Shown piece after piece: positions 8,858 to 16,423 of a stretch of DNA of 64,000 nucleotides. The DNA is from Cyclobacterium jeungdonense (lineage in GTDB: Bacteria > Bacteroidota > Bacteroidia > Cytophagales > Cyclobacteriaceae). How positions within the stretch are numbered: position 1 is the stretch's first letter; the number at the start of each line of letters is the position of its first letter. The stretch is taken from assembly GCF_010994275.1 (NCBI RefSeq), contig NZ_WMCD01000002.1:496001-560000 (forward strand), in the 5' to 3' direction. A program made the position numbers and the translations under genes. A model generated the notes under the pieces. That model saw only the letters and a program-made list of their open reading frames with translations. It was not told where the DNA came from and did no database searches.

Positions 8858-10441
8858 TCATTTGTCATCGGTTTGAAAGGTCATAACTTCTGACCAATCA
8901 CTCCAATTCAGGTTTTGATCGCGGTAACGAACCCGCCAGTAATACGTGGTATTCGGAGCTAGTCGCTCCGTTTTTTCATCCGTTAAGTCGTCGTCCTTTT
9001 GTCGGTTTTCTTTGTAATACCAATTTTGAAATTGTTGCCAGCTCTCAAATTCCAATTTTTCAAAACTCCTTGATGTTGACACCTGCCAATGTGAAGCTGC
9101 GTGAAACGTACCCGAATAATCGCTATTGAATGGACTGGCTTTCAAAACTGCAGCCTGGACAGAAACCCCTGATCCTGTTGGTGAAATGGTCTGGGGGGTA
9201 TTGGGTTTGCGTTCTTTTCTCCATACGGTAATGCTATCTCTCAATTCATTCTCCCGGTGCTCTATGGTGTTGCCACGGCTGATTCGCTTTATCGTGAATT
9301 TTGGATCTTTTCTATCGCCGTCTATGGATACCATGACAAATCCGTACTCATCTTGCGTAACGGTAAACTCATCGTAATCCCTACCTTCAAATTCGCCCCA
9401 GTTATCGATGGCGCCTCCTGCTGAGGCCACATTGATCCAGAGGTGTTTGTGGTCTCTGGACTGTCCCCGGGAATATCCATGCGTATGGCCAAAAAAGTGA
9501 ATACTTGGCTTCCCTGTTCTGGTTGAAAACTGTTCCAATTGTTCAACGATTCGGCCGGTAAAGTCTTCTTCGCCCGGAATCCAAAGTTCTGACTTAAACG
9601 GATGATGCAATTGCGCAAAAACGAAATCGATTTTATCATCTTTTCCTGTGTCAGCCAATAGTTCTTTTAGCCAATCCAATTGTTCCCTCAAATCCCTGTA
9701 GCCATCGTTTGAGTCCAAGCCGATTACCCGGGTGTTGCCGTAATCTTTGTACCACCAATGTTCGGAATAGGCAGGCGTACCATTTTCAGGCAGACTAAAA
9801 TACTTAAAGTAGTATACGGAATTGCGCTCGTGATTTCCGGGTACAGGATATACCGGCACTTGCGCGAATAATTTCTCTGCCGGGTTAAAAAAATGGTCTT
9901 TCCATTGAAAAAATTTTGCGCCATTTTCTACCAGGTCTCCCGGTATAAGCACCATTGCCAGATTATCGGGCAAGGATCCTCCAAACTCTTTTTCAAGATA
10001 TCCAATCACCCCGTCATTCAACACTTCACTAAATTTATCAGGTTGATTGTGGTCATACTGCATGTCGCTCATCGCAACCACCCTAAAATCTTTACCGTCG
10101 CTAGAAAAAGGAGGTGTTTTAAATTGAAAAATATCTGAACGAGCATTTCCGGTACGCACCCGGTAATAGTATTCGGTAAACCGTTCCAAACCTGTGATCT
10201 TGACAGTATGCACCCGTACTTCGTCAAAATTGATCGCTTCAGAAGTACCCGTACCTATTTCACCTAATTGAGGACTGGTACCCCATTCTACCGTACTTTC
10301 TTCCCCTTCGGAGGTTTGCCACATGACAATTGCAGAATTTGGCGCTACATCTTGAAGGTAGGGTTTGATCTCTATGACCTGTGCCAGGGATTGAAAGCAA
10401 ATAACCGCAAGCAATGCGAATAAAGCTGATTTGAATGCCAT
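8858..10441 (-). CDS. Secreted calcineurin-like metallophosphoesterase (purple-acid-phosphatase-like)
   Basis: 527 aa from the ATG at 10441; the longer frame would need a TTG at 10477 and place extra residues before a good signal peptide (MAFKSALFALLAVICF). After the signal come an N-terminal Fn3-like purple acid phosphatase domain (about 25-110), the metallophosphoesterase domain (about 115-385) and a C-terminal Fn3-like domain ending in YYWRVRYRD. Metal motifs are MSDMQ (Gln where DxH is usual), PGDLVENG, PGNHERN, LHHPF and FGHTHGYSRG, together enough for a dinuclear metal site. Likely role: periplasmic or extracellular hydrolysis of phosphate esters. It appears monocistronic. Confidence 0.88.
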   Translation of the reverse strand: MAFKSALFALLAVICFQSLAQVIEIKPYLQDVAPNSAIVMWQTSEGEESTVEWGTSPQLGEIGTGTSEAINFDEVRVHTVKITGLERFTEYYYRVRTGNARSDIFQFKTPPFSSDGKDFRVVAMSDMQYDHNQPDKFSEVLNDGVIGYLEKEFGGSLPDNLAMVLIPGDLVENGAKFFQWKDHFFNPAEKLFAQVPVYPVPGNHERNSVYYFKYFSLPENGTPAYSEHWWYKDYGNTRVIGLDSNDGYRDLREQLDWLKELLADTGKDDKIDFVFAQLHHPFKSELWIPGEEDFTGRIVEQLEQFSTRTGKPSIHFFGHTHGYSRGQSRDHKHLWINVASAGGAIDNWGEFEGRDYDEFTVTQDEYGFVMVSIDGDRKDPKFTIKRISRGNTIEHRENELRDSITVWRKERKPNTPQTISPTGSGVSVQAAVLKASPFNSDYSGTFHAASHWQVSTSRSFEKLEFESWQQFQNWYYKENRQKDDDLTDEKTERLAPNTTYYWRVRYRDQNLNWSDWSEVMTFQTDDK

Positions 10442-10917
10442 TTTCAATTTGCTAGTTACGTAATGCGTTGATTTCAAAAACTATGCGCCGAAAAAACTCC
10501 AACCAGGAATTTTAAATGCGCACAGCAAGGTACCATTTTCGGAGTTAAAAAAAGTAAACCACCCTTGAAATTAGCGGATAATTCTCCAGGGTCCGGTTTT
10601 ACCAATGGCTTCACGCTAAGTCAGATAGCATCCCCTTCCCCTAATCGGTATGCAAGTCCGCATACGGTTGGTCTGGCGTTGAGGAATGCACCAGTTAAAT
10701 AGTGTAAAATGATGCTTGATAGATAGTCAAGCCTGACCTTTTTTCCCGATAAGAATTCAAGGAAACCTGTATAATTCCCCCCGGTCGGGGTGCCCTCACT
10801 GGCATCAGGATTCGCGCTATTTGAGCATCTGACCCTAATAAGGATACGCTGCCGAACTCGTCTGGCCTACGTAGAAACGATCCAGGGAAGCGGGGTACAG
10901 TATGTGTACAAAATTTT
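10442..10917. other. Intergenic region, no gene recognised
   Basis: About 475 bases. A hairpin-like stretch, CGGTATGC then GCATACGG around 10650-10672, and a GC-rich block near 10776-10800 are visible, but no tRNA, known RNA family or open frame with protein-like content was recognised. Its patchy character is compatible with decayed mobile DNA. Confidence 0.3.
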
Positions 10918-10952
10918 CCAAAAAAAAGCCAGACTGGGAATCCAGCCTGGCT
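10918..10952 (-). terminator. Rho-independent terminator of tRNA-Pro
   Basis: On the minus strand AGCCAGGCTGG pairs with CCAGTCTGGCT (one G-T pair) and is followed by a run of seven T. It lies ten bases past the 3' end of the tRNA-Pro gene. Confidence 0.85.
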
Positions 10953-10961
10953 CAACATTCG

Positions 10962-11035
10962 TCGGGGTGGCGGGATTTGAACCCACGACCCCTTGCACCC
11001 CATGCAAGTACGCTACCGGACTGCGCTACACCCCG
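10962..11035 (-). tRNA. tRNA-Pro (GGG)
   Basis: 74 nt on the minus strand. Acceptor stem CGGGGTG/CACCCCG, discriminator A, D-loop with the usual TAGCGCAGTCCGGTAGCG pattern, anticodon stem CTTGC/GCAAG around loop ATGGGGT (anticodon GGG), and T arm containing GGTTCAAATCC. The CCA is not encoded. Confidence 0.95.
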
Positions 11036-11292
11036 AGATTTGAAAAGAAATTTCCTCAGTTTTGGAGAAGAATTGTTTTTCCGGACATTCCTTCTCTCAA
11101 TGGATTGGCAAATTTATACTTTTTTCAGGTAAAAAAAAGGCTTGCATTTAAAAAATCCCTTAAAAGCATTGGGCAGTTGTTTCAGGAAGGGTAAAGCCCA
11201 GACCAGTGTTTGCCAGGAGAAACTTTAAGTCGCTGGTATTGAACCTATAGATTTACAGTAAATAAAATTTATGAAAAATCCAGGCAGCCTTA
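11036..11292. other. Intergenic region with tRNA-Pro promoter
   Basis: About 260 bases between divergent tRNA genes, taken together with the promoter stretch that follows. No gene seen. A -7 type element for tRNA-Pro lies at 11109-11116. Confidence 0.4.
11109..11116 (-). promoter_or_regulatory. Putative -7 element for tRNA-Pro
   Basis: Minus strand reads TAAATTTG, an exact match to the Bacteroidetes -7 consensus TAnnTTTG, about 74 bases upstream of the tRNA-Pro 5' end. No clear TTTG -33 element is present at the expected distance. Confidence 0.4.
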
Positions 11293-11324
11293 TTTGGAAA
11301 AAAATAAGTAACCTGTTATGTTTG
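11293..11324 (+). promoter_or_regulatory. Bacteroidetes-type promoter of the tRNA-Asn array
   Basis: TTTG (11293-11296), 20 bases, then TATGTTTG (11317-11324): an exact fit to the Bacteroidetes primary-sigma consensus TTTG-N19-21-TAnnTTTG. It is 38 bases upstream of the first tRNA-like copy and would drive the whole array. Confidence 0.7.
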
Positions 11325-11361
11325 CATCTCAATTAAGGAAACGCCCTTAAACGACGATTAT

Positions 11362-11557
11362 TCCTCCTTAGCTCAGTTTGTTAGAGCATCTGATCCCGAT
11401 TAATCGGGAAGGGTCCTTTATGAGTGGGTTACTGGAAATATAAGTTGAAATAGTAAAATTCCACTTTAGCTCAGTTGGTTAGAGCATCTGATCCCGATTA
11501 ATCGGGAAGGGTCCTTTAAGAATGGGTTACTGGAAAATTAAGTTGAAATAGTGTAAT
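11362..11557 (+). repeat. Two degenerate tRNA-Asn-like tandem copies (98-bp units)
   Basis: Units start at 11362 and 11460, and the intact tRNA-Asn starts at 11558, so the period is 98 bp. Each dead unit keeps the 5' acceptor strand and D arm (TTAGCTCAGTT.GTTAGAGCATCTGA) but replaces the anticodon loop with the palindrome TCCCGATTAATCGGGA and has lost the T arm and 3' acceptor strand. They cannot fold as normal tRNAs. The spacer following each copy (GGGTTACTGGAAA...AAGTTGAAATAGT) is also conserved between units. Confidence 0.85.
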
Positions 11558-11631
11558 TCCTCCTTAGCTCAGTTGGTTAGAGCATCTGACTGTTAATCAG
11601 AGGGTCCTTGGTTCGAGCCCAAGAGGAGGAG
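11558..11631 (+). tRNA. tRNA-Asn (GTT)
   Basis: 74 nt. Acceptor stem TCCTCCT/AGGAGGA, discriminator G, D arm GCTCAGTTGGTTAGAGC, anticodon stem TCTGA/TCAGA around loop CTGTTAA (anticodon GTT), T arm CTTGG/CCAAG with GGTTCGAGCC. CCA is not encoded. Its 3' part from 11587 is the left attachment sequence of the integrated element, so the functional tRNA has been restored by element-borne sequence. Confidence 0.95.
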
Positions 11632-11632
11632 C
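11587..11632 (+). repeat. attL: 46-bp direct repeat (tRNA-Asn 3' end)
   Basis: The 46 bases from TGACTGTTAATC to GAGGAGGAGC are identical to 31163-31208. They span the anticodon loop, T arm and acceptor 3' strand of tRNA-Asn, the usual crossover region for tyrosine integrases that target tRNA genes. Confidence 0.92.
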
Positions 11633-11641
11633 CTAAAAATC

Positions 11642-11670
11642 AAATGGTTACAGAAATGTAGCCATTTTTT
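11642..11670 (+). terminator. Terminator behind tRNA-Asn (element-borne)
   Basis: AAATGGTTAC (11642-11651) pairs with GTAGCCATTT (11658-11667), one G-T pair, and continues into T. It differs from the terminator that follows the right-hand copies of the att sequence, as expected if it came in with the element. Confidence 0.75.
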
Positions 11671-12035
11671 ATTTATTCTTGTAACACGTTTGTGACACAA
11701 GTCTGAAATAAGGAGGTTTTTTTACCTTATTTATACCCACACCATTTCATTGTGTGGCCGGTTTTTATTGGTCTCAATTTGACTCCTTGTTTACACATAC
11801 TTTTTGCTTCCAGTTTTCGAGCAGTTCTTTTATATGTGCTACAAATAGGTCATGATTTATCCCGTGGATTTCATTCAACTACAAAAATGGCATTGATTTC
11901 TGAGAAATTATCGGTAATATTAATACTCGATCAAAAGTCAATTTAATGAGGTTACTCAACATATGATTGTTGTTTAACCATGATCGTGTCAGGTATTTAC
12001 ACTTTTCGATATATGCCAGGTCATTAAAAAACAAA
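11671..12035. other. Intergenic left end of the element
   Basis: About 365 AT-rich bases without a convincing gene. A 64-codon frame at 11752-11946 has no recognisable features and is not called. GTAACACGTTTGTGACACAA near 11680 resembles GTAACACGTTTGTAACACAA at 31018-31037 just inside the other end. Confidence 0.5.
11680..11699. repeat. Element-end repeat, left copy
   Basis: GTAACACGTTTGTGACACAA differs at one position from the 20 bases at 31018-31037. Both copies lie inside the attachment sites and could be arm-type integrase or excisionase binding sites, or simply conserved ends of the element. Confidence 0.6.
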
Positions 12036-13040
12036 ATGGAGAGAAAAGAATCATATATACACTTTGCAACAGTGGGAGGAACCTATATTGATTTTTCTCA
12101 TTTAGATCTAACCCCATGGGGAATAATAGGTGGATTGGTAGAAAATAAAAATACAGAGGAATTTATTCGATCTAATTCCATTCCTGATGAGGCCGACAGA
12201 AACTGGAAACATATTAAAAAAGTTTCCCAAAGTGCTGACGGAATGGGAGGTGCTGGAATGCACGGTGATTGGAGATATATGAATCTCCTTTGGCCATTAG
12301 ACTTTAACAATCCCCCATCGGAGGCTGCATATTTTGAGGCAATAGGTGCAATCAAAGTTATTCATCCTTCAGAATTATACATAAAGAATATCTTAGGAGC
12401 TCAATATTTTGAAGGAAAAGGTATATACTTCAGTAGTTGGAGTACCTACGATCACCATCATTGGCATAAGTACCAAGATCCCAAAAAACATTACTTTGTA
12501 TATCCAGAGGAACATCTAAAAGAAACAAACACTTTTTTAGCATTTTACAAGGAGAACTATAATAAGAGAAATTATATTCGGAATGCTATTAGATACTACT
12601 TAGATTCTTTCAACGTTAATAGCGTTGAAATGTCGTTTATATGTCTTTGTATTTGTTTAGAGACTATAGTTCCAGGAACCGAACAACTTTCATATAGATT
12701 TAGAAGAAATCTTGCAGTTTTATGTTCTGAATCTCATGAAAATGGAAAGAAAATTTACAAAAATGCGAACCTTCTTTATGGTTACCGTTCGAAATTGGTG
12801 CATTCAGGGATGAACAGTAACAATTTCAATAAATTCGAAATGTTTTTTGAGTATGCACAAATATTAGCTTCAAGAATGATTATTGAAATGTTGTTACATG
12901 ATATTCCAAAAATAGACGAATTGGATAAAAAATTGACTGAATTGGGATTTGGACAAGGAAACACAATTACGAAGGGATATGAAAAATTCATTGGAAATAT
13001 TTCAGTATGGCATAAGATATCAGAATATGAAATTCAATAG
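12036..13040 (+). CDS. HEPN-domain protein (Apea-like), putative RNase effector
   Basis: 334 aa from the ATG at 12036, preferred over an upstream frame start at 11967 that adds an unrelated N-terminus. The first ~190 residues are a mixed domain I do not recognise, rich in aromatic residues and His (YDHHHWHKY). The C-terminal ~110 residues look like the Apea-like HEPN family: a helix with CLETIVPG, then ELSYRFRRNLAVL-type helices, and a loop YRSKLVHSG carrying the R-X4-H motif (R251, H256) typical of HEPN ribonucleases. Such proteins act as toxins or abortive-infection effectors. It is the first gene inside attL, AT-rich, and probably defence cargo; the RNase role is inferred from the motif. 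Confidence 0.65.
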   Translation: MERKESYIHFATVGGTYIDFSHLDLTPWGIIGGLVENKNTEEFIRSNSIPDEADRNWKHIKKVSQSADGMGGAGMHGDWRYMNLLWPLDFNNPPSEAAYFEAIGAIKVIHPSELYIKNILGAQYFEGKGIYFSSWSTYDHHHWHKYQDPKKHYFVYPEEHLKETNTFLAFYKENYNKRNYIRNAIRYYLDSFNVNSVEMSFICLCICLETIVPGTEQLSYRFRRNLAVLCSESHENGKKIYKNANLLYGYRSKLVHSGMNSNNFNKFEMFFEYAQILASRMIIEMLLHDIPKIDELDKKLTELGFGQGNTITKGYEKFIGNISVWHKISEYEIQ

Positions 13041-13215
13041 GGAAAGCGGCATTTAACAGTACCTACCTAGAGGTGGTGATTAAGTGGTTAAGTCGAGTTT
13101 GTACATATAAATCTCCACCTTCATCAGGTAGCTGCATAACATGGGACAAAGCATTGTTGCACTTAGAAAAGGAAAAATTTTAGAAGAAAATCTCCATTTA
13201 TACTAAAAAAGGAAC

Positions 13216-13647
13216 ATGGCTAATTTAAATGAAATTAAAGAAAATGTAATAAAAGAGTATATTTGTAGATACCCTCAATGGACAGATATAAAAATAACTA
13301 AATCAATTAAGAATTCAGACGATGGCTACTATCTCGTTGTAAAAGCCAAAGAAAATGACATCGAGACAGAAGGGGAAATATGTTTTGTCGATAATGACAA
13401 AAAAGTGAGAATATTCTCGACAATAGAAGAACTAATTAATTTTATTGGAGATAGACAGAATAAAAAATGGTACCTCCAAATGTTTACTAAAACAGGTATT
13501 TCTGCAATTGTAACACTTGTATTATTAGTGACACTTTGTATTTTAGTATTTAGACCAGGGCAAGCAGACCAGCAGGTTTTACAATTTATTGGAGGAGCGT
13601 TTCTAGCAGCCATTGGATTTTTGTTCGGAACCACCACAACCCCTTAA
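13216..13647 (+). CDS. Small protein with two C-terminal membrane helices, function unknown
   Basis: 143 aa. Residues 1-85 are a soluble alpha/beta-looking domain with many charged residues (KITKSIKNSDDGYYLVVKAK). Two hydrophobic helices follow at about 94-112 and 121-138, separated by a short polar loop, so the N-terminal domain probably faces the cytoplasm with a helical hairpin in the inner membrane. There is no signal peptide. I do not recognise a family. Base composition is AT-rich like its neighbours and it lies in the cargo block between the HEPN gene and the DarT-like gene. A membrane sensor or effector of a defence module is possible but unproven. Confidence 0.55.
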   Translation: MANLNEIKENVIKEYICRYPQWTDIKITKSIKNSDDGYYLVVKAKENDIETEGEICFVDNDKKVRIFSTIEELINFIGDRQNKKWYLQMFTKTGISAIVTLVLLVTLCILVFRPGQADQQVLQFIGGAFLAAIGFLFGTTTTP

Positions 13648-13796
13648 GCAACATAATACTCACTACAAACAGGTTAGATTTTTCATTCGGCTTGTAAAGC
13701 CAAGTATGAAAATACTGTTGCTTGCACATATCAAAATGAATACCGCATTGAGATATATTAAAAACCATATTTATCATATTAGATATTATTAAAATT

Positions 13797-14135
13797 ATGA
13801 ACACTGAACAATTAGTTTATTCTTTAATAAAAGAAGCCATCGAGATTGGAATGAAAGACGTTGATCTGGAAAAATCTAAAGGGGGTTATCAAAATATGCT
13901 TGGTCAAGGGATTCCCAATATTGTAATGAAACCAGGTAGGTCACTCTTTTATATTGTCCAAAGTAATGGTGACGAAATTCCAAACTCAAGAATAAAGGAA
14001 ATTGGTTTAAAACTTCACCAATTTGGAGGGCTTCAATTGATGCAGCAAGCATATTATGATATAATCAAACCATTTGGAGGACATGGGCCAAATTTGAAAT
14101 GGGTGTGGGAAAACGTTGGTAACTGGCATCCTTAA
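13797..14135 (+). CDS. Hypothetical 112-aa protein, possible partner of the DarT-like gene
   Basis: 112 aa, soluble, no signal peptide or membrane helix. The sequence has a helical N-terminus (LVYSLIKEAIEIG), a Gly-rich middle (KGGYQNMLGQGIP), and a C-terminus ending GPNLKWVWENVGNWHP. I recognise no domain; in particular it is not a macro domain, the usual antitoxin fold for DarT. It ends only nine bases before the DarT-like gene on the same strand, the arrangement expected for an antitoxin or immunity gene preceding its toxin. That role is inferred from position only. Confidence 0.55.
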   Translation: MNTEQLVYSLIKEAIEIGMKDVDLEKSKGGYQNMLGQGIPNIVMKPGRSLFYIVQSNGDEIPNSRIKEIGLKLHQFGGLQLMQQAYYDIIKPFGGHGPNLKWVWENVGNWHP

Positions 14136-14144
14136 ACTTATAAA

Positions 14145-15104
14145 ATGACATTAAATAAAAAATATAAAACTCATAGCGTTCAAGTTAATAACCATCGTAA
14201 CATTTTTGAAATCAAAGTTCTTTTAAATGGAGAAATTTTTTCGGATTTAGTTTTAAATGTCTTTTCAATAAATGAGGAACGGAAATTAATTAACGAATTT
14301 ATCCAAAAGATATTTAATTCTAACGAATACATTTTTTTTAGTAGTTCATTTGAGTATTTTGATTTTTGTCATGGTAATTCGCTTGAACCTAAAGAGCAAT
14401 CTTGGTTTAAAACAATATTTTACCGTGGTGATTTGAATTCTCTGAAATTTAACCTTGAGTTGAAAAGCATATCATTCCAAGAACTTTATTTTTCCAGTGA
14501 AGACACCTTTGAAAACAAAGAGATTAGATACAACTCTAACCTACCTGACCCTAATAACTTAAAAATTGATGTTTACAAATTGAAGAATACTTTAATTGAA
14601 AATAATATATTTAAACTGTATCACTTTACAGATATCACTAATCTCAAATCAATTTTCGACAAAGGCGGTTTGTATTCTTGGTTTTATTTAAAAGACAAAA
14701 TGGTAAAAAATACATTCGCATCAACTAACCTTTCTAAAGACTTAGACTCACATAAAATGCTTGAAAACTATGTTAGATTGAGTTTTAATTCAGCTCAGCC
14801 AATGATGCATAAAGCAATTTATGAAAAAAGAATAAACCATCCTATCATAATTGAAATTGATCCATCTGTTATATTTTTAAAAGAGACTTTATTTTCAGAT
14901 AGAAATGCTACAGATAGAAACGCAATTATCGGAAATTCATTTGATAATTTTAATTGTATTAATTTCAAAGTGGCTAAAAAAGATAATTACTTCGATTTAG
15001 ATAACGAGGGAAAAAAATCTTTCCAATCAGAAGTATTGGTTCATGAAAAAATCAGAACAGAGTTTTTTCTAAATTTAGACAAATTAAAAAAATATATTTA
15101 CTGA
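14145..15104 (+). CDS. DarT-like (DUF4433) ADP-ribosyltransferase with an extra N-terminal domain
   Basis: 319 aa. Residues 1-145 form a domain I do not recognise. From about 155 the pattern follows DarT, the family that ADP-ribosylates thymidine in single-stranded DNA: LYHFTDITNLKSIFDKGGL (NAD-binding His and Thr), then YVRLSFNSAQPMM (209-221) where DarT has a PF.F..RsPML-type strand, FSDRNAT (250-256), and QSEVLVHEKI with the presumed catalytic Glu296. DarT acts as a toxin in DarTG systems and as an anti-phage effector. A macro-domain antitoxin (DarG) is missing; the 112-aa gene nine bases upstream may supply immunity. Family assignment comes from motif order; activity is untested. Confidence 0.65.
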   Translation: MTLNKKYKTHSVQVNNHRNIFEIKVLLNGEIFSDLVLNVFSINEERKLINEFIQKIFNSNEYIFFSSSFEYFDFCHGNSLEPKEQSWFKTIFYRGDLNSLKFNLELKSISFQELYFSSEDTFENKEIRYNSNLPDPNNLKIDVYKLKNTLIENNIFKLYHFTDITNLKSIFDKGGLYSWFYLKDKMVKNTFASTNLSKDLDSHKMLENYVRLSFNSAQPMMHKAIYEKRINHPIIIEIDPSVIFLKETLFSDRNATDRNAIIGNSFDNFNCINFKVAKKDNYFDLDNEGKKSFQSEVLVHEKIRTEFFLNLDKLKKYIY

Positions 15105-15477
15105 ATTGTAAGCTCCCTATAAAATGTATTATAGCCAAAAAGGGGGTTATTGGTATACGAATTTCTAAAGCCTATCCAATTTATTTGTTTTGATAGTGGT
15201 CCTACCCGCAATCCCTTTCAGGCTCTAGAAAAAACAGCTTAATCCATATACCCCAATTTCACCCCATTGGGGGTGGAAATTAGATATTCAATTGCGCATA
15301 TTATTTTACAAAAAATGCCTTCATTTACAAAAATATTATTGCTATTTAAAATAATCAGTATCATGAACGGTGAATTTTTTAATGGGACTCACAATATGAT
15401 TGCCCTACATAGCGGTAGTTACGCTATATAAATAGTTCAAAAGGAGATGACTTATAATAAATTTAACTAATAATTTA
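15105..15477. other. Intergenic region, AT-rich, nothing recognised
   Basis: 373 bases. It includes a CCCC.ATTTCACCCCATTGGGGG stretch near 15250-15282 with partial dyad symmetry, which could end the DarT-like transcript or regulate the next gene. No open frame of note. Confidence 0.4.
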
Positions 15478-16194
15478 ATGTTCAGAAAGATTTTATTAAT
15501 AAAGGGATTCAGTGTTAATGATTCTGAATTAATTAACGACAGAAAAATTTTAGAACTCTACAAAAAGTACTTTGCATCAAATGCGGGAGGTGTATATGAA
15601 AGTACTGAAATAGTGGCTCTAGAAGAGCCATCAATTGAGACTATAGACAGGTTTAACGATGAAAACCAATTTTTAGATTCGCTAATTATATTGTTATTGG
15701 GCCATGGTGGAAATAGGGACGGATTTCAAATATTTTGGATACAAAAGGAACTATATATTTTTCCTGGACAATTAAATTTTTCATCTAAGAAACAGCTTTT
15801 TATAGTTGAAAGTTGTCGTGACATTATTGAATTTGATTTACTCGTAGAAGACTTAAATGGCTTAGTTCCTAAATTTAAAGATGGAGGGAAAATTGAGAGA
15901 CCGAAAACATCAAAAGCGTCAAAAATAAAATACAATGATGAAATAGATCGAATTGAAAATGGAATAACCTATTTATTTGCTTCTAGTATATCTGAATCAG
16001 CCTATGAATACTATTTTGTCCAATACCTAATAATAGTTGCTAGACATTATCATGAATATGGTAGACGAAAAATATTTAGCATCCAAAAAATTTTTGATGA
16101 ATCGAGAAAGGTAGTAATTCAGAAAACAAAAGGAAAACAAAACCCTATATTGGTTGGTGATGGTAAATTCCCATTTGTTGTTTCAATAATATGA
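15478..16194 (+). CDS. Caspase-like (clan CD) cysteine peptidase
   Basis: 238 aa with no signal peptide. The fold markers of the caspase/metacaspase clan are in order: an N-terminal strand MFRKILLIKGFS, a strand ending LIILLLGHGG with the catalytic His76, then LFIVESCRD with Cys113 as the nucleophile, and later the ITYLFASSISESAYE strand in which an Ala-Ser-x-x-x-x-x-A-x-E phrase is typical after the active site. Length matches a lone peptidase domain. In bacteria such proteins often act as effectors that kill the infected cell or cleave partner proteins. It stands alone here between the DarT-like gene and the convergent DISARM-like operon, so its trigger and substrate are unknown. Confidence 0.7.
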   Translation: MFRKILLIKGFSVNDSELINDRKILELYKKYFASNAGGVYESTEIVALEEPSIETIDRFNDENQFLDSLIILLLGHGGNRDGFQIFWIQKELYIFPGQLNFSSKKQLFIVESCRDIIEFDLLVEDLNGLVPKFKDGGKIERPKTSKASKIKYNDEIDRIENGITYLFASSISESAYEYYFVQYLIIVARHYHEYGRRKIFSIQKIFDESRKVVIQKTKGKQNPILVGDGKFPFVVSII

Positions 16195-16240
16195 TAGTGC
16201 AAAATAATCCACAAAAAATTTCTAACCATTTGGCTCTAAA

Positions 16241-16276
16241 ACCATAGCTAGCCAATCATGTTTTGCTAGCTATGGT
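16241..16276. terminator. Inverted repeat between convergent genes
   Basis: Perfect 12-bp arms ACCATAGCTAGC (16241-16252) and GCTAGCTATGGT (16265-16276). There is no strong T run on either side, so it may be a bidirectional terminator for the caspase-like gene and the DUF499 operon, or a protein-binding site. Confidence 0.5.
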
Positions 16277-16423
16277 AATCCATTTAATTTTCTGTTCCAG
16301 GCTGGCTCCTGTAATGGCTGATGGAGTTTGCACTTGTCACAGAATTCCATGACAAAGCAAAGACTTTCACCATTCATGATGTGTGCGGTCAGTATTTCTG
16401 GAAGATCCATCATAAGGACTTAA

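Noticed and set aside
10618..10680. Possible group II intron 3' part
   Set aside because: Only one hairpin resembles intron sequence; no domain V could be found.
10776..10860. tRNA-like stretch (GAGCATCTGACCC...)
   Set aside because: It shares a few bases with the tRNA-Asn D/anticodon side but lacks acceptor and T arms; too weak to call a tRNA relic.
11752..11946. 64-codon plus-strand frame inside attL
   Set aside because: No protein-like composition, no start context and no family pattern; AT-rich noise is likelier.
12098..12355. Antisense frames within the HEPN, helicase and methyltransferase genes
   Set aside because: They are shadows of the genes on the other strand, with no independent signals.
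15105..15477. CRISPR or repeat array in the cargo block
   Set aside because: No spaced direct repeats were found in this or any other stretch of the window.
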